Shown: piece after piece, positions 9,224-17,498 of the stretch
How positions within the stretch are numbered: position 1 is the stretch's first letter
How the letters are laid out: each line of letters begins with the position of its first letter
From: an uncultured Prevotellaceae bacterium
GTDB lineage: Bacteria > Bacteroidota > Bacteroidia > Bacteroidales > Bacteroidaceae
Assembly (NCBI GenBank): GCA_900314655.1
Contig: OMWC01000011.1
Coordinates: forward strand, 62,001 to 126,000
DNA length: 64,000 nt
Direction of reading: 5' to 3'
Notes under the pieces: generated by a model
The model's input: the letters and a program-made list of their open reading frames with translations, nothing else
Databases searched by the model: none
Told to the model about the DNA's origin: nothing
Program-made: the position numbers and the translations under genes

Positions 9224-9257
9224 AAACTTTCATCCTTCATCCTTTATCTTTCATCCA
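9224..9257. repeat. 7-bp tandem repeat (CATCCTT)
   Basis: AAACTTT, CATCCTT, CATCCTT, TATCTTT and CATCCAC in register between ychF and the four-helix-bundle gene. It resembles the reverse complement of the GATGAAA tract at 8771. Confidence 0.8.
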
Positions 9258-10361
9258 CTAAACATTAAACCTAAAGTGCATGATATCCCCATCCTGCACC
9301 ACATATTCCTTGCCCTCGATGCCCATCTTGCCGGCTTCGCGCACGGCAGCCTCGGAGCCATACTGGATATAGTCGTCGTACTTGATGACCTCGGCGCGGA
9401 TGAAACCCTTCTCAAAGTCGGTGTGGATGACGCCGGCACACTGAGGAGCCTTCCAGCCTTTATGATACGTCCAAGCCTTCACCTCCATCTCGCCGGCGGT
9501 GATGAATGTCTCGAGGTTCAGCAGGGCGTAGGCTTTCTTGATCAGACGGTTCACGCCGCTCTCTTCCAGTCCCAGCTCTTCGAGGAACATCTGCTTGTCT
9601 TCGTAGGTCTCCAGCGAGGCGATATCCTCTTCCGTCTTGGCGGCGATGACCATGGCCTCGGCACCTTCCGACTTGGCGATTTCCTCTATCTTGCGACTAT
9701 ATTCATTGCCGTCCTTGGCCGAAGCCTCGTCCACATTGCAGACGTAGAGCACGGGCTTGGCCGTGAGCAGGAACAGGTCGTGGGCCACTTTCTGCTCGTC
9801 TTTCGTCTCGAAGCTCACCGAACGGGCATTCTTGCCCTGTTCCAGCACCTCTTTATAGGCCATCAGCACGGCGGCTTTCACCTTCTCGTCCTTATTGCCT
9901 GCGGCAGCGGCCTTCTGCGTCTTGGCCAGCTGACCCTCGATGGTCTCCAAGTCCTTGAGCTGCAGTTCGGTATCGATAATCTCCTTGTCCTCAACGGGAT
10001 TCACCGGAGCTCCGCCTTCGCGCACCACATTATCGTCGTCGAAACAGCGCAGCACATGGATGATAGCATCCGTTTCGCGAATGTTTCCGAGGAATTTATT
10101 GCCGAGGCCCTCACCCTTTGAGGCACCTTTCACAAGACCGGCGATGTCCACAATCTCGCACGTGGCGGGCACGATGCGTCCCGGATGCACCAGTTCGGCG
10201 AGTTTGGTCAGTCGCTCATCGGGCACGGTTATCACGCCCACGTTGGGTTCAATCGTACAGAAAGGGAAGTTGGCTGCCTGCGCCTTGGCGCTCGAGAGGC
10301 AGTTGAAAAGCGTGGACTTTCCCACATTGGGCAATCCCACGATACCACATTTTAATGCCAT
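9258..10361 (-). CDS. ychF: Redox-regulated ATPase/GTPase YchF (Obg family)
   Basis: Protein of 367 residues, the normal length. The G1 motif GLPNVGKSTLFN is at the N-terminus. DIAGLVKGASKGEGLGN (G3 region) and the C-terminal TGS domain (HFRFNV end) are present. YchF is a ribosome-associated ATPase of the Obg group linked to translation and stress. A TACCTTTG promoter box lies about 31 bp upstream, followed further out by a 7-bp repeat tract. It heads the gene string leading to lgt. Confidence 0.96.
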   Translation of the reverse strand: MALKCGIVGLPNVGKSTLFNCLSSAKAQAANFPFCTIEPNVGVITVPDERLTKLAELVHPGRIVPATCEIVDIAGLVKGASKGEGLGNKFLGNIRETDAIIHVLRCFDDDNVVREGGAPVNPVEDKEIIDTELQLKDLETIEGQLAKTQKAAAAGNKDEKVKAAVLMAYKEVLEQGKNARSVSFETKDEQKVAHDLFLLTAKPVLYVCNVDEASAKDGNEYSRKIEEIAKSEGAEAMVIAAKTEEDIASLETYEDKQMFLEELGLEESGVNRLIKKAYALLNLETFITAGEMEVKAWTYHKGWKAPQCAGVIHTDFEKGFIRAEVIKYDDYIQYGSEAAVREAGKMGIEGKEYVVQDGDIMHFRFNV

Positions 10362-10391
10362 TTTCTTTTATAAACGTTTATATTCTGGGTG

Positions 10392-10399
10392 CAAAGGTA
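10392..10399 (-). promoter_or_regulatory. TACCTTTG promoter box for ychF
   Basis: TAnnTTTG match on the minus strand, 30 bp upstream of the ychF ATG. Confidence 0.6.
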
Positions 10400-10408
10400 T
10401 AAAAAAAA

Positions 10409-10434
10409 GTGAAGAGTGAAGAGTGAAGAGTGAA
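10409..10434. repeat. 7-bp tandem repeat (GAAGAGT)
   Basis: GT, then GAAGAGT three times, then a partial GAA unit. It lies just upstream of the ychF promoter box. Confidence 0.9.
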
Positions 10435-10472
10435 TAATTTGCTGCCGCCATGGTTTTTTAACCACCGAAACC

Positions 10473-10766
10473 TTATGTCCAAAACTCTTTTTCCTCTGTA
10501 TCACCCATCGTTCCGCCACATTGCGGACAGGTATGGCCGTCCCAAGTGCAGATACGGTCGCTGCCGCAACGCAAGCACAGCCGCCCTATTTCAGAGCGGA
10601 AGGATGGTGCTACGTCGCCGATAACCCCACCCACCACCAGATTCTGAATCGTGTGGCAGTCGGGGCAAGAGACGGGTGTGATGTGCTGTCCGAAGAGTCC
10701 TTTCCCTTCGTAGGTCTCCGCCTCATATCCGCATGCTGCGCATCTGTATTTCTTTTTCCAGGCCAT
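10473..10766 (-). CDS. Small zinc-ribbon protein
   Basis: Protein of 97 residues with four CxxC pairs (CAAC, CPDC, CLRC, CPQC), enough for two zinc ribbons. It begins MAWKKKYRCAACGYEAETYE and ends in an acidic EEKEFW tail. I do not recognise a named family; proteins like this often bind RNA or serve as metal chaperones. The start at 10766 is chosen because an upstream extension would run through the TATCTTTG promoter box at 10805. Confidence 0.75.
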   Translation of the reverse strand: MAWKKKYRCAACGYEAETYEGKGLFGQHITPVSCPDCHTIQNLVVGGVIGDVAPSFRSEIGRLCLRCGSDRICTWDGHTCPQCGGTMGDTEEKEFWT

Positions 10767-10804
10767 TTGCCGGTACTGCTTTTCCGATGAATTAATTCTT
10801 GGAG

Positions 10805-10812
10805 CAAAGATA
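10805..10812 (-). promoter_or_regulatory. TATCTTTG promoter box for the zinc-ribbon gene
   Basis: Minus-strand TAnnTTTG match about 39 bp upstream of the zinc-ribbon start codon. Confidence 0.55.
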
Positions 10813-11033
10813 TGCATTATTCTTTTTCCTGCCAAATTATCTACGGTGAAAATGAATACAGGAAGTAAGAAAGTGGTATCTTCAAGGTTTATCATCAAAT
10901 AAAAATTCTTCACCGCGCTATGTAACTTCCATGATAACAATCATTTACGGTGAAGGGTTTGTCGCCAACACTATCATTATCAATTGGATACATAGATTCT
11001 GCTGAATTATCTAGTAAGTTTCATCCAATTGAT

Positions 11034-11253
11034 GATGTTTTGGTTTTCAATCTATGATATATTGATGTTCGATCTATGATATATTGATGTTCGATCTATG
11101 ATATATTGATGCTCAATGGATGATATATTGAAGGGCATTGGATGATGTTTTGCTTCCACCAAGTGGAAACACCCTTTCCAATGGGTGGAAGCATGGTTTC
11201 CGATGGGTGGAAACAACGCTTCTGATGAGTGGAAACAACTTGGGCCATAAGTA
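11034..11253. repeat. 22-bp tandem array, ten units (GATG family)
   Basis: Ten contiguous 22-bp units start at 11034 and every 22 bp thereafter. Units 2 and 3 are identical (GATATATTGATG then TTCGATCTAT); later units drift to GATGTTTTGCTTCC and GAAGCATGGTTTCC types but keep the exact period. No spacers, so not CRISPR. Related units occur in reverse orientation at 34217-34262. Confidence 0.85.
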
Positions 11254-11259
11254 TCTGCT

Positions 11260-11276
11260 CCCTCCCTTAGGGAGGG
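11260..11276. repeat. CCCTCCCT/AGGGAGGG palindrome
   Basis: 8-bp arms with a 1-nt centre, directly after the 22-bp array. The same palindrome occurs at 34143, 34298, 50063 and 50132. Confidence 0.75.
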
Positions 11277-11449
11277 CAGGGGAGGGGAAACCCTTCACCG
11301 CAACCCATTGCTCATCAACGTGTTATACAATTCGGTGAATATTTTTTTTAAGGTGTGTTCTACTTTATATTCCTGGCAAGAAGCAAGCGATTACACCATG
11401 CCAGCTGAAAAATTTTAGCCACTTGACAACAAACAATCTGCTTTTTTCT

Positions 11450-11457
11450 TATCTTTG
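11450..11457 (+). promoter_or_regulatory. TATCTTTG promoter box
   Basis: TAnnTTTG match 24 bp upstream of the DUF3237 gene start. It supports starting at 11482 rather than 11455. Confidence 0.65.
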
Positions 11458-11481
11458 TACCGGAATTCAAAAACTGCAATT

Positions 11482-12000
11482 ATGAAGAAACTGTTGTTAT
11501 CCGCCATTCTCCTGCTGACCTTTGTATGTAGTGTCAGTGCCCAAGTGATTGAACCGAAAGAGACCCCGCAGCTGGAGTTTGCCCTGCAGCTGAGGGTGAC
11601 GATCGGTGAGGCGTATAGAGTAGGGGAGACACCGCATGGCGAACGCATCGTGATTCCCATTACGGGCGGCACCTTTGAGGGGCCTCAAATCAAGGGCACC
11701 ATTCTTAATGGCGGGGCTGATTATCAATTGGCCAACAAGTCCCAGCATCGGACGGAACTGGAGGCTATCTACAGCATCAAAACGGATGATGGCGTATTTA
11801 TCCACGTCCGCAACCGTGGTATCATCTGCGACGGAAAGGATAGCCAGGGCAATCCTACTTTCTACTTCAAGGCCGCTCCTCAGTTTGAGGCTCCTGCAGA
11901 CAGTAAGTATGCCTGGCTGAACAATGCCCTCTATGTTTGTGCACCTGAGTTCTCTACTGAGTTCAAAGGTATTATTCTCAACGTTTGGCGGGTAAAATAA
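11482..12000 (+). CDS. Secreted DUF3237 family protein
   Basis: Protein of 172 residues with signal peptide MKKLLLSAILLLTFVCSVSA. The mature part has the DUF3237 pattern: LEFALQLRVTIGEAYRVGE, then GERIVIPITGGTFEGP, GTILNGGADYQ and a C-terminal YVCAPEF block. DUF3237 proteins fold as small beta-barrels; their role is unknown. It ends 10 bp before the convergent cupin/CMD gene. Confidence 0.85.
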   Translation: MKKLLLSAILLLTFVCSVSAQVIEPKETPQLEFALQLRVTIGEAYRVGETPHGERIVIPITGGTFEGPQIKGTILNGGADYQLANKSQHRTELEAIYSIKTDDGVFIHVRNRGIICDGKDSQGNPTFYFKAAPQFEAPADSKYAWLNNALYVCAPEFSTEFKGIILNVWRVK

Positions 12001-12010
12001 TGAATGGTTA

Positions 12011-13195
12011 TTATTTGCCAGCCTCCACGCTGCGGATGCAGCTGAGGGCGTTGAGCGTTCGGGGATAGCCGATAAAGGGCAGGTTGGAGGAGATGACGGC
12101 GATGAGCAGGTCCTTGTCGTTGCCCACGTGGTAGTTGCCGGCGATATGGCCTTTCAACTGTGGTTCGCATCCGCCCTGTGCGGCAAGGAAACAGAATGTG
12201 ATCAGTTCGCGCATCTTCAGGTCGAGGCCTGTGCGGGTGTAGTAGTCGCCAAAGCAGTTGTCAGCCAGCCATTTGTTGATGTGGCGACTATCTTCGGGAC
12301 CCGATTTCCAGAAGTCGTGCATCGAGTCGCCGAAACAGCCTACTTGTGCCTTGGTTCCAGCCTCGCGGCGGTTCTCCATCGTGGTGGTCTGCTGCGAAGC
12401 TAATGGCAGGGCGATGCCGCGGGCAGAGAGAATCTCATTGGTGGCCGAGAGGAATGGGCGGACGCGCCCCATGCCCAGATAGGCCGTTGCCTGATAGACG
12501 ATTTCCTTTACTTCGACGGGTGTTACGCCCTTGGCGAGTGCTTCGGGCAGCAGTTCGCGGTATTCGTCGATGCCTTGGCAGCCCAGGAGTGTGGCCAGAT
12601 AGCAAATGTAGCGGGTGTGGTCGTCGAGCTTCGTCTTCACTTGCTCCACCACTTCGCCGTAGGCAAACGCATCGAAACGCTGCATGTATTCCGGGTCGGC
12701 GACGCTGAGCATCGCATTGCTGGCAGGCAGTTTGTCGTATTCTTCATCCGTGACAGGCTCCAGCCACTCGTTGGAGGCACCTTCTTCCACCTTTGTCATA
12801 TAGGTGACGTGCTGCATCCATGAGTCTTTGGCTGCTCCGTGCCAGTGTTTTGCCTCAGCAGGGATGGCAACCACTACACCCGGGCGCAGCACTACAGGCT
12901 CCTTGCCTTCCTCTACATACCAGCCGCAGCCAGCCACGCACACGAGCACCTGTACCGATTTGTGGTGGATGTGCCAGTTGTTGCGGCAGCGCGGTTCGAA
13001 AGTGACGTTCACTGGGCCTCCGTTCTCGGCATCGAGGGGAGCCAGATAGCTGTTTCCGATGAAATACTTGGCGTAGGCCGTGTTCAGTTCGCCTTTTGGC
13101 CATACATTGAAGTCGATGTTCTCTTTCATGTTTTTTTGTGCATTAATGTTGGTTACTGCCAGTAGCAGTGCGATGATGGTGGTGATAACTCTCAT
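12011..13195 (-). CDS. Secreted cupin plus double carboxymuconolactone-decarboxylase-domain protein
   Basis: Protein of 394 residues. Signal peptide MRVITTIIALLLAVTNINA. Residues about 40-130 are a cupin with HIHHKSVQVLV and a later HWHG metal-ligand block. Two carboxymuconolactone decarboxylase (CMD/AhpD-like) domains follow, each with a long helix and VKEIVYQATAYLG or MRELITFCFLAAQGG. The second has C-x5-H (GCEPQLKGH) rather than the AhpD CxxC. The family includes gamma-lactone-forming enzymes and peroxidase-like proteins; this substrate is unknown. Its ATG overlaps by 4 bp the stop of an amidohydrolase remnant in the leader. Confidence 0.82.
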   Translation of the reverse strand: MRVITTIIALLLAVTNINAQKNMKENIDFNVWPKGELNTAYAKYFIGNSYLAPLDAENGGPVNVTFEPRCRNNWHIHHKSVQVLVCVAGCGWYVEEGKEPVVLRPGVVVAIPAEAKHWHGAAKDSWMQHVTYMTKVEEGASNEWLEPVTDEEYDKLPASNAMLSVADPEYMQRFDAFAYGEVVEQVKTKLDDHTRYICYLATLLGCQGIDEYRELLPEALAKGVTPVEVKEIVYQATAYLGMGRVRPFLSATNEILSARGIALPLASQQTTTMENRREAGTKAQVGCFGDSMHDFWKSGPEDSRHINKWLADNCFGDYYTRTGLDLKMRELITFCFLAAQGGCEPQLKGHIAGNYHVGNDKDLLIAVISSNLPFIGYPRTLNALSCIRSVEAGK

Positions 13196-13374
13196 TGTAT
13201 TATTTGAAATAATTGTTGGGCATTTTTCCAAAGAATCATGTCTTTATACGGCGCAAGATCAGCCTCCGTAGTGAGATACTGCTTCATGCGCTGCAGACTC
13301 TGCGTGAGCACTTGCGGAGCCACGTAGGGATAGGCGGAGCCCAGGTGCCTAATGCAATCTTTGCCATAATCTAC
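13192..13374 (-). pseudogene. Remnant C-terminus of an amidohydrolase
   Basis: This stretch, read on the minus strand, translates to HLGSAYPYVAPQVL, then LAPYKDMILWKNAQQLF and a TGA at 13194-13192. The GSAYPY and ILWKNAQQLF segments match the end of metal-dependent amidohydrolases (GSDYP, then the NA.RLF block). There is no start codon: an in-frame TAA lies just upstream and the promoter box follows. About 60 residues survive. The 4-bp ATGA overlap with the cupin/CMD gene suggests the two were once translationally coupled. Confidence 0.65.
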
Positions 13375-13395
13375 TGTTATTTATGTTTGATGGTG

Positions 13396-13403
13396 CAAAG
13401 GTA
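13396..13403 (-). promoter_or_regulatory. TACCTTTG promoter box
   Basis: Minus-strand TAnnTTTG match upstream of the amidohydrolase remnant and the cupin/CMD gene. The leader would be about 200 nt long. Confidence 0.5.
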
Positions 13404-13494
13404 CGTCAGATTCTGCATAGACGGACTAACCAATTTATCGAAATATTTACCAATTTTACGGAATGTTGACAAAAAGTTGTATCCTCCCCAACAG

Positions 13495-14085
13495 TCAGTA
13501 ATATACCAGGTGTTTCATAGGATGACCGCCCCACATGTTGTCGTCTATATGTCGGAAACCGACGGAGGCATAGAGTGCTTCGCCTGCGGGATTCCCTTTA
13601 TCTACCAACAGACCTACACAGGGTAGTCCCATGCTGTTAGCCCGCTCTTTGGTTGCCAACAATAGTTGCCTGGCTATTCCAAGGCGTCGATACTCTGGTA
13701 TTACCGCCAATGAGTCGAGATAAAGTTCTCCGGCTTGCGTCTCGTCGTCCATCCCCGTATGGTCTTTGCCAAGATAGTGATGGGCTGCTTCGATAAATGC
13801 CTTGCGGAGTTCGTGCAAGCGCCCACCGTCATAGCTGACGGAAATGCCGACGATATTGTCGCCGTCCATTGCCACCAGAGTATTTTTGTAGCTGTATTGA
13901 GAATCTTCCCGCTCCACAAGAACGGTCATCATCCGGTGAAAGTCTGTCATTCCATAGCCTTCGCCGCAGAAGTACAGACAGCATTCTTCGGTCATGGCCA
14001 TCATGATGAGTCGTGCAATGTCTGCCGCCTGTTCCCGCTTAGCCGCTTTAATCAATACTGGCTTATCGTTGTCTTTCTGTTGCAT
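13495..14085 (-). CDS. GNAT family N-acetyltransferase
   Basis: Protein of 196 residues. The acetyl-CoA-binding core is visible as LYLDSLAVIPEYRRLGIARQ (motif A with R-x-x-G-x-A) and the C-terminal GNPAGEALYASVGFRHID. The substrate cannot be assigned. A TAACTTTG promoter box lies 34 bp upstream. Single gene. Confidence 0.88.
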   Translation of the reverse strand: MQQKDNDKPVLIKAAKREQAADIARLIMMAMTEECCLYFCGEGYGMTDFHRMMTVLVEREDSQYSYKNTLVAMDGDNIVGISVSYDGGRLHELRKAFIEAAHHYLGKDHTGMDDETQAGELYLDSLAVIPEYRRLGIARQLLLATKERANSMGLPCVGLLVDKGNPAGEALYASVGFRHIDDNMWGGHPMKHLVYY

Positions 14086-14119
14086 TCCAATTTGTATAAA
14101 GTATTATAAATGTTCGCTG

Positions 14120-14127
14120 CAAAGTTA
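14120..14127 (-). promoter_or_regulatory. TAACTTTG promoter box for the GNAT gene
   Basis: Minus-strand TAnnTTTG match 34 bp upstream of the GNAT start. Confidence 0.55.
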
Positions 14128-14235
14128 GCAAAAATCTACTAAAATCACTAATTTTTCCTCTAAAGTCAGGAGCCATGAAACTTTTTTCACCGCTCTTACG
14201 TCTAATAGGCAGAAACATTTAAAAAAAGGAAAGCA

Positions 14236-14604
14236 ATGAAGACATTAGGAAATATCATTTGGGTGGTCTTTGGTGGCCTTCAGATAGCCATCGAGTATCT
14301 GCTGGGCGGACTGGCATTGATGATAACCATCATCGGCATACCGTTCGGCCTGCAGAGTATGAAACTGGGAATGCTTGCCCTCTGGCCTTTCGGCTCAGAG
14401 GTTAAGCAGAAGGAACAAGGCACCGGCTGCCTGAACGTGTTCATGAACGTGCTCTGGTTCTTCATCGGAGGCATCTGGATATGGCTTACCCACATCCTCT
14501 TCGGCATCGTGTTCTACATCACGATCATTGGCATACCATTCGGGAAGATGCACTTTCGGCTGGCAAAACTGGCCCTGTCACCATTTGGAAAAGAAGTGGT
14601 GTAG
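14236..14604 (+). CDS. YccF domain inner-membrane protein
   Basis: Protein of 122 residues with two repeated YccF units, each ending in ITIIGIPFG followed by K-L/A-L and PFG. Four hydrophobic segments are predicted. YccF proteins are inner-membrane proteins of unknown function. The gene is convergent with polA, which ends 7 bp away. Confidence 0.9.
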   Translation: MKTLGNIIWVVFGGLQIAIEYLLGGLALMITIIGIPFGLQSMKLGMLALWPFGSEVKQKEQGTGCLNVFMNVLWFFIGGIWIWLTHILFGIVFYITIIGIPFGKMHFRLAKLALSPFGKEVV

Positions 14605-14611
14605 GGGCAGT

Positions 14612-17410
14612 TTAGTGGGCTTCCAGCCAGTTTTCGCCCCATCCGGCATCGGCAATGAGGGGAACTTTCAGGGCGAAGGCGCCTTGCATTTCTTCAAGGA
14701 CCAGCCGCTCCATACGCTCTTTTTCTTCTGGAAGAACGGAGAAGTTGAGTTCGTCGTGAACCTGGAGGATCATCTTGCTTTTCAGTCCCTCGGCTTTCAT
14801 CCGTTTGTAGATGCGGACCATGGCCACCTTAATAATATCGGCGGCTGAGCCCTGGATGGGCGCGTTGATGGCATTTCGCTCGGCAAAACCTCTGACGGTG
14901 GCGTTATGGGAATGAATATCAGGTAGATAGCGGCGGCGGTGGAACACCGTTTCGGCATAGCCTTTCTCGCGGACAATCTCTTTGGAACGCTCCATATAGT
15001 CGTGTACCTGTGGGAAAGTCTTGAAGAAACCGTCAATCAGCTGGCGGGCTTCGCTACGGTCTATCTCAAGGCGTTCGGCCAGTCCGAACACGGTGATGCC
15101 ATAGATGATACCGAAATTGGCACGTTTTGACTTCGTGCGTTCATCGCGACTGACCTCGCTGATATCTTTTTTATAAATGGTAGCCGCGGTGGCTGCATGC
15201 AAATCTTTTCCTTCGCGGAACACCTCAATCATGTTTTCATCACCCGAAAGATGGGCCATCACGCGGAGTTCAATCTGTGAATAGTCTGCTGAAAAAAACT
15301 GACACCCAGGTTCTGGAATGAAGGCTTTGCGAATTTCCTTTCCATCTTCACCACGAATAGGAATGTTCTGAAGGTTGGGATCGGAAGAAGAGAGGCGCCC
15401 TGTGGCCGTGATGGTCTGGTTGAATGATGTGTGGATATGACCCGTGCGTGGATTAATCAGCTTGGGAAGCGCGTCCACATATGTGCCTACGAGTTTTTTC
15501 AATCCCCTGTGTTCCAATATCTTCTCCACGATTTCGTGTTTTGCGCGGAGTGACTGCAGGGTTTCCTCATTCGTGACGTATTGCCCGGTTTTGGTCTTCT
15601 TGGGCTTTTCGATAATCTGCAATTTACCGAAAAGAATATCGCCAACCTGTTTGGGCGAAGCAATATTGAATTCTTCGCCTGCGAGTTCGTAGATGCGATG
15701 CTCGAGTTCGGCCAGTCGTTTGGTGAAAAGTTCTGACGTTTCCTTAAGTGAATCGATATCTATGAGTACGCCGTTCATCTCCATCTCCGCCAGTACCCTC
15801 ACAAGTGGCATTTCTATCTCATAGAACAAATGCTCCACGCCAGCCTCTTTCAGTTTGGGTTCAAGTACATTCTTGAGCCGGAGGGTGATATCGGCATCTT
15901 CGGCAGCATATTCGTAAACCTGGGCAGGGGAGAGGTCACGCATGGATTTCTGGTTTTTACCACGAGGTCCTATGAGTTCGTCGATATGGATGGTTTGGTA
16001 GTTGAGATAAACTTCGGCCATGTAGTCCATGTTGTGATGGAGCTCGGGTTGGATGAGGTAGTGGGCAATCATTGTGTCCCAGAGTTCGCCTTTCAGCTCA
16101 ACGCCGTAGTTGGCCAGTACTTCCAAATCATATTTGATGTTCTGCCCGATTTTCAGTATTTCGGGATTCTCATAGAGTGGTTTAAAGATATTGACAATTT
16201 GCAACGCTTCTTCACGATTGGCAGGAACGGCTACATACCAAGCCTCTTTTTCCTTCACGGCGAAGCTCAAACCTACCAATTCTGCATCGATTGCATTGGT
16301 AGATGTGGTTTCCGTGTCTAGACTCAGAAATTGCTTTGTCAATAAAAAGTCACAAAGTTTTTGCGCATCTTCCAAGTTTTCAATGAGTTTGTATTCGTGA
16401 GCAGTGGTTTTTAGGGTCTCAAAACTTGAGAATTTTGTCTCTTCTTGCCCCTCGGTCGCGAAAAATCCAAATAAATCGGGTTGTGCGTCAACCTTTTTTG
16501 GCGTTTGTTTAGTTTTGTTAAGAACTCGGTCTGCAAAGGATTTAAACTCCAATTCGGTGAACAGTTTCCGGAGTTCTTCCTCGTTGGGCTCTTCTAATTT
16601 CAGATCATCGAGTGTCACCTCGATGGGAACATCCGTTTTGATGGTTGCCAGGAATTTGGACATCTTGATGTCTTCGACGGCCGCTTCCACTTTCTCGCGC
16701 AGTTTGCCTTTGATTTCATCTGTATGAGCGAGCATGTTCTCAACGGTGCCAAACTGTTCGATGAGTTTAGCCGCCGTCTTTTCTCCCACACCTGGACAGC
16801 CTGGGAAGTTATCTGCCGAATCACCCATCAATGCCAGGAGGTCGATGACTTGATCGGTCGATGAAATGGCGTATTTTTCACAAACGGTTTCGGGTGACAT
16901 GGTTTCGTATCCACCTCCGTGTCGAGGACGGAAGATGAAAACGTTCTTTCGCACCAGCTGACCATAGTCTTTGTCGGGCGTGAGCATATAGACGGAAAGT
17001 TGTCCAGAATCTCCAGAATTTCCGGAGTTTCCGGAGTTTCCGGAGAATTTCAGCGCTAATGTTCCTATCACATCGTCGGCCTCATAGCCATCTACTTGTA
17101 GGATGGGAATACGGTAGGCACGGAGGATATCTTTTATAATGGGTACGCTTGCGCGTATGTCCTCGGGCGTTTCTTCTCGTTGTGCCTTATAGGCAGGGTA
17201 GGCGTCGTTGCGGAATGTAGGCCCATGGGGGTCGAACGCCACGCCGATATGCGTGGGCTTTTCCTTCTCCAATACCTCATTCAGCGTGTTGCAAAAGCCC
17301 ATGATGGCTGAAGTGTTCAGGCCTTTTGAGTTGATACGCGGATTTTTGATAAACGCGTAATACGACCGGTAAATCAACGCATAAGCGTCCAAAAGAAACA
17401 GTTTATCCAT
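14612..17410 (-). CDS. polA: DNA polymerase I
   Basis: Protein of 932 residues with all three parts: an N-terminal 5'-3' exonuclease/flap nuclease (MDKLFLLDAYALIYRSYYAF, TPDKDYGQLV, LMGDSADNFPGCPGVGEKTA), a DnaQ-like 3'-5' exonuclease that keeps its Asp-x-Glu (LSLDTETTSTN), and the family A polymerase (DYSQIELRVMAH, RRYLPDI, QVHDELNF). The start at 17410 is preferred to one 8 codons upstream. A five-unit 9-bp repeat encodes an SGNSGNSGNSGDSG insertion in the nuclease domain (17003-17047), placed just before TPDKDYGQLV. Confidence 0.97.
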   Translation of the reverse strand: MDKLFLLDAYALIYRSYYAFIKNPRINSKGLNTSAIMGFCNTLNEVLEKEKPTHIGVAFDPHGPTFRNDAYPAYKAQREETPEDIRASVPIIKDILRAYRIPILQVDGYEADDVIGTLALKFSGNSGNSGNSGDSGQLSVYMLTPDKDYGQLVRKNVFIFRPRHGGGYETMSPETVCEKYAISSTDQVIDLLALMGDSADNFPGCPGVGEKTAAKLIEQFGTVENMLAHTDEIKGKLREKVEAAVEDIKMSKFLATIKTDVPIEVTLDDLKLEEPNEEELRKLFTELEFKSFADRVLNKTKQTPKKVDAQPDLFGFFATEGQEETKFSSFETLKTTAHEYKLIENLEDAQKLCDFLLTKQFLSLDTETTSTNAIDAELVGLSFAVKEKEAWYVAVPANREEALQIVNIFKPLYENPEILKIGQNIKYDLEVLANYGVELKGELWDTMIAHYLIQPELHHNMDYMAEVYLNYQTIHIDELIGPRGKNQKSMRDLSPAQVYEYAAEDADITLRLKNVLEPKLKEAGVEHLFYEIEMPLVRVLAEMEMNGVLIDIDSLKETSELFTKRLAELEHRIYELAGEEFNIASPKQVGDILFGKLQIIEKPKKTKTGQYVTNEETLQSLRAKHEIVEKILEHRGLKKLVGTYVDALPKLINPRTGHIHTSFNQTITATGRLSSSDPNLQNIPIRGEDGKEIRKAFIPEPGCQFFSADYSQIELRVMAHLSGDENMIEVFREGKDLHAATAATIYKKDISEVSRDERTKSKRANFGIIYGITVFGLAERLEIDRSEARQLIDGFFKTFPQVHDYMERSKEIVREKGYAETVFHRRRYLPDIHSHNATVRGFAERNAINAPIQGSAADIIKVAMVRIYKRMKAEGLKSKMILQVHDELNFSVLPEEKERMERLVLEEMQGAFALKVPLIADAGWGENWLEAH
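17003..17047. repeat. 9-bp tandem repeat inside polA
   Basis: TCCAGAATC, TCCAGAATT, TCCGGAGTT twice and TCCGGAGAA, in frame, giving Asn/Asp-Ser-Gly tripeptides. Related 9-bp units occur at 30065-30098 and, more degenerate, at 45842-45894. Confidence 0.85.
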
Positions 17411-17471
17411 GTATTTTTGAATTTTTCCGCTCAAAGTTACGTATTTTTTTTTATTAATCGGAGAAAAACAT

Positions 17472-17479
17472 TAATTTTG
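17472..17479 (+). promoter_or_regulatory. TAATTTTG promoter box
   Basis: TAnnTTTG match 19 bp upstream of the polyprenyl synthase start. Confidence 0.6.
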
Positions 17480-17498
17480 TAACAAATTTCAAGAATTG

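Larger units (their letters stand above)
10948..11300. repeat. Repeat module bounded by 13-bp inverted repeats
   Basis: CGGTGAAGGGTTT at 10948-10960 and its exact complement AAACCCTTCACCG at 11288-11300 enclose a 22-bp tandem array (11034-11253) and a CCCTCCCT/AGGGAGGG palindrome (11260-11276). No coding region is apparent. It fills most of the gap between the zinc-ribbon and DUF3237 genes. Confidence 0.65.

Noticed and set aside
11034..11143. Replication origin (AT-rich repeats near parS)
   Set aside because: AT-rich 22-bp repeats were considered as an unwinding or DnaA-box region, but no TTATCCACA-like boxes were seen and neither dnaA nor dnaN is nearby.
11034..11253. CRISPR array
   Set aside because: Units are directly adjacent with no spacers, the sequence drifts along the array, and there are no cas genes in the window.
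13213..13626. Plus-strand open frame across the cupin/CMD leader
   Set aside because: The minus strand carries the amidohydrolase remnant and the promoter of the cupin/CMD gene; the plus frame has no coding features.
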